The position numbers were made by a program, and so were the translations under genes. A stretch of 24,048 bases of DNA from Bacillota bacterium (lineage in GTDB: Bacteria; Eremiobacterota; SpSt-956; JAKJGF01), in contig JAKPQU010000272.1 in the NCBI GenBank assembly GCA_029555925.1, positions 1 to 24,048 of the forward strand, in the 5' to 3' direction. Under the pieces are notes generated by a model. It was not told where the DNA came from, searched no databases, and worked only from the letters and a program-made list of their open reading frames with translations. Shown piece by piece: positions 21,482-24,048 of the stretch (the stretch's first letter is position 1; the number at the start of each line of letters is the position of its first letter).

Positions 21482-22767
21482 TAAAAATCTTCCATGAGCT
21501 TCTGTGCCACGGTAAAATGTTTTTCCACATCGAAACATATTAATTCAAGAAAAGATTTTAAATATTCTCTAAAGAGTTCATCACTTAAATATTCACTTAA
21601 ATTAACGCTTTTTATTTCTTCATCATAATCAGTTACAAAACCTCTTTTTTTGGCATAATTCCATATCTCTGTTCCTGGCAGAGGATCGAGGGGATGAACA
21701 TGAACATTCCAGAATTTACTCCTGTTTTTCTTTATAAAATTATAGGTTTCTTTCAGATCCTCTTCTGTCTCCGGCGGTGCTCCTATTATAAAGGATGCAG
21801 TAACTTCTATACCATAATGATTGCACAGATCGATTACTCTCTGGTTATCTTCTACTGTCTGACCTTTTCTGTAATATTTCAGTATTCTGTCTGACCCGGA
21901 TTCCGCTCCCAGAAGAACTCTTGTTACGTTCATGTCTTTTAATATGTTACATACTTCCTCATTAAAGAGATCCGCTCTTACGGAACAATCAAAAGTGACC
22001 TTTTTCTGAAAAGAATGTTCTAGAATAAAATTTTTTATTTTTTCCAGTTTTTTTATATTTAATGCGAATACATCATCAAGGATTCTTACATGGGGATAAC
22101 TTTCTATACAGTTTATTATTTCAAAAAGTTCTTCTTTTATGTGTTTTATCGGGAAACTTCTAAATGTCTGAACACAGGAAGAAAGGGAACAGAATTTACA
22201 TTTATAGGCACATCCCCTTGAGGTGATAATACATGGTGTCCAGTCTGTTTCGCAGCAGAGGCTTCTGTCAGGCACAGGAATTCTGTCAAGAGGTTTTATT
22301 GCTTCCCTCGCAGGAGTTACTTTTTTTATATTTCCTTCTCTGTATACTATGCCTTTTACGGAGGAAAGTTTTTCCGGATGAAAAATTCCGTCTCTCATAT
22401 AGATTTCCAGAAGTTCTTTCATGGTTTCCTCACCTTCTCCCGTAACACCTATATCTGCCGTATCGGGAAGGGAGTAAGGTAATATGCTTATATGAGGGCC
22501 TCCTATTATTACAGGTATGGAGAGATGTTTTTTTATTTCTTCCGATATGGTTATGGCTTCTTTAAAATTAAAACTGTTTGATGAAATCCCGGCTATGTCG
22601 GGTTTTTGTTCAATAAGAGACTGAACTGTATCTGCCAGAAAAATGTTTTTAACATCCAGATATTTTTTTAAATATCCGGAAATATAGAGAATCCCCAGGG
22701 GAGGATATTCATAATCGAATATATCTGATTTCTCCGGATCTAAAGCCTGTATGAAACCTGTTTTTAT
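21469..22767 (-). CDS. B12-binding radical SAM protein with non-AUG start
   Basis: About 432 aa. The N-terminal cobalamin-binding-type domain (about 1-115) begins KTGFIQALDPEKSD and shows YPPLGILYIS, PDIAGISS, PVIIGGPHIS and TGEGEE; the radical SAM domain follows, with Cys186-x3-Cys190-x2-Cys193 (GCAYKCKFC) for the 4Fe-4S cluster. It likely makes a radical for methyl transfer or a rearrangement; substrate unknown. The first in-frame ATG is only at 22422, which would remove the whole N-terminal domain. The conserved reading frame runs upstream to ATA (22767) or ATC (22770), just after GAGGTG (22780-22775); no ATG, GTG or TTG exists in this part. The upstream TPR gene stops 13-16 nt before. A non-AUG start, or a sequencing or mutational ATG-to-ATA change, is the best reading. 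Confidence 0.82.
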   Translation of the reverse strand: MKTGFIQALDPEKSDIFDYEYPPLGILYISGYLKKYLDVKNIFLADTVQSLIEQKPDIAGISSNSFNFKEAITISEEIKKHLSIPVIIGGPHISILPYSLPDTADIGVTGEGEETMKELLEIYMRDGIFHPEKLSSVKGIVYREGNIKKVTPAREAIKPLDRIPVPDRSLCCETDWTPCIITSRGCAYKCKFCSLSSCVQTFRSFPIKHIKEELFEIINCIESYPHVRILDDVFALNIKKLEKIKNFILEHSFQKKVTFDCSVRADLFNEEVCNILKDMNVTRVLLGAESGSDRILKYYRKGQTVEDNQRVIDLCNHYGIEVTASFIIGAPPETEEDLKETYNFIKKNRSKFWNVHVHPLDPLPGTEIWNYAKKRGFVTDYDEEIKSVNLSEYLSDELFREYLKSFLELICFDVEKHFTVAQKLMEDFYSNQ

Positions 22768-22782
22768 GATTTTTCACCTCTT

Positions 22783-24048
22783 CTATATCTTTCTGTCATA
22801 ACTTTGAGGATTCATCGACGGATGTTTCTGCATGTTCTTTATTTTTTTCTTTACTTCTTCAACATCCTGTCCCCCCGAGGAAGCAATATACATGTTCATT
22901 TCTTTTATGGCTCTGTCGTATTTTCCTTCCTTCTGGTACAGGATACCGAGATTTAAATGGGCTTCCGAAAGGGCAGGATCTATTTCCAGTGCTTTCAGAT
23001 AACAGTTTTCCGCTTCTTCAAGCATTTCAAGATTATTGAAAACTGCACCCATGTTTGAATAGGCAATTGCACAGTCCGGTTTGAGCTTGATGGCACTTTT
23101 ATATCTATCGAGAGCCTGGAAAAACATGTCTTTTTTATAATAAGTATTTCCCAGATATAAGTGACTGTCTCCATGAGAAGGATTTTTACTTACGGCAATC
23201 TTCAGATTTTCCTCTGCTTTAATATAATCTTTTCTTTCATAATAAATAAAACCTGAATTATAATATGCCTCTACATTTAAAGGGTCATAGAGAAGGCAGT
23301 TGTTAAAAGCTTTTAGTGCCTCGTCATATTTCCCCATGGCTTTCCAGGCAAGACCTAGATAAAGATGAGCCGAAGGCTCGTATTCTTTCAGTCTGGCCGC
23401 TTTTAAAAACTCCCTGAGTGCTTCTTCTGTTTTTCCTTTATCCAGAAGCAGTATTCCCATCTGCAGGGTAGCCTCGAAATGTCTCGGACTGATTTTTATT
23501 ACTTTTTTAAACTCACTTTCTGCGAGAAGATTAAGTCCTTTGTTTTTATAAGCCATAGCCAGTTTAAAGTGACCTTTTATATGATATGGATCGACGGTTA
23601 ACGCTTTCTGATACCATTTTACTCCTTCATCGTAGCTGTTAAGCTTTATATAATAATCGCCCAGGTTGAGATAGCCTTCCGGCTCGTCCCTGTTCGATTT
23701 CATATACTCCTCTAGTTTCAGTAATTCTTTATCCGTTTTTTCTCCGGCTCTCCGGCTGATTCCTTTCGTGGCACCTTCGCCGGATGTTATTTTATCAGGA
23801 GGCACAAATTCTTTTGTAAGGGCTCCTTTTTTCTTTCCCCCTTTTTCCAGATCATTGTAAAATTCTGAAAGATTGGCTTTCGCCTGATCAAAATTTTTAT
23901 CTATTTCGATGGCTTTCTTGAAACTATTTTCCGACTCTTCGTATTTGCCCTGTTTATAATAAATGACTCCCAGATTGGAATAAGATACAGGAGAGGAAGG
24001 ATTGATAGAAATAGCCTGTTTCAATGCTTTTATAGCCATGTCGTAATC
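22783..24048 (-). CDS. long TPR protein, 5' end beyond the window
   Basis: At least 421 residues. The frame stays open to the window edge: the codons before the ATG at 24039 read DYD and belong to a TPR helix (DYDMAIKALKQAISINP), so that Met is internal. About ten TPR units are visible, split by a charged linker (about residues 55-95, GKKKGALTKEF to KTDKELL). The end is basic and polar (NMQKHPSMNPQSYDRKI). No membrane segment is in the visible part. The stop TAG is followed directly by the ribosome binding site of the B12-radical SAM gene, so the two are probably translated from one message. Confidence 0.88.
   Translation of the reverse strand, partial: DYDMAIKALKQAISINPSSPVSYSNLGVIYYKQGKYEESENSFKKAIEIDKNFDQAKANLSEFYNDLEKGGKKKGALTKEFVPPDKITSGEGATKGISRRAGEKTDKELLKLEEYMKSNRDEPEGYLNLGDYYIKLNSYDEGVKWYQKALTVDPYHIKGHFKLAMAYKNKGLNLLAESEFKKVIKISPRHFEATLQMGILLLDKGKTEEALREFLKAARLKEYEPSAHLYLGLAWKAMGKYDEALKAFNNCLLYDPLNVEAYYNSGFIYYERKDYIKAEENLKIAVSKNPSHGDSHLYLGNTYYKKDMFFQALDRYKSAIKLKPDCAIAYSNMGAVFNNLEMLEEAENCYLKALEIDPALSEAHLNLGILYQKEGKYDRAIKEMNMYIASSGGQDVEEVKKKIKNMQKHPSMNPQSYDRKI

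Noticed and set aside
22420..22422. ATG at 22422 as the start of the radical SAM gene
   Set aside because: It would discard a conserved cobalamin-binding-type domain encoded in the same frame directly upstream, and has no good ribosome binding site.
24037..24039. ATG at 24039 as the start of the long TPR gene
   Set aside because: The frame stays open to the window end and the codons before it continue a TPR helix, so it is more likely an internal Met.

Overview
The window is AT-rich bacterial DNA. Most genes have Shine-Dalgarno sites (AGGAGGT type) and sigma70-like promoters (TTGNNN-17-TATAAT). The gene content includes clostripain-family peptidases, PQQ-like and TolB-like propellers, zinc-ribbon membrane proteins, many TPR proteins, a B12-radical SAM protein and an orphan urocanase. 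Together with dense intergenic heptamer repeats, this suggests an environmental or gut bacterium from a poorly sampled phylum with free-living-style regulation. I cannot name the phylum from sequence alone. TGA is a normal stop here: the HNH, radical SAM and one TPR gene end with it.

Layout. (1) 24-7015, minus strand: four tandem paralogous C11 (clostripain-like) cysteine peptidases, each with its own promoter. Two have clear intrinsic terminators. All four carry the same upstream element, kTTAACA-N5-GTAACA, in helical phase with the -10 box. This looks like a PhoB/PhoP-type response-regulator operator and suggests a co-regulated protease regulon. (2) 7599-12074, plus strand: a large multi-propeller lipoprotein, an HNH endonuclease-like protein and a zinc-ribbon/DUF4190-like membrane protein. 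(3) 12135-13907, minus strand: a divergent urocanate hydratase. (4) 14166-17371: two membrane-anchored zinc-ribbon proteins on the plus strand, one with a vWA domain and one with two Tim44-like domains. Between them on the minus strand lies a 55-codon gene with an in-frame TGA that looks like a small selenoprotein. (5) 17405-19749: a secreted TolB-like propeller diverging from a single-domain response regulator, which is followed by a TPR gene. (6) 19775-24048, minus strand: TatD nuclease, a TPR protein, a B12-binding radical SAM protein that seems to use a non-AUG start codon, and a long TPR protein cut by the window end.

The intergenic space is full of repeats: at least eleven arrays of a GCGTCAC-type heptamer, two near-identical ~98-bp MITE-like elements with TTACTG...CAGTAA ends that carry such an array, and two further dispersed repeats of ~75-100 bp. 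Several form terminator-like hairpins or abut start and stop codons. The strongest leads are the candidate selenoprotein (15406-15573), the shared phased operator of the peptidase cluster, and the non-AUG start of the radical SAM gene.
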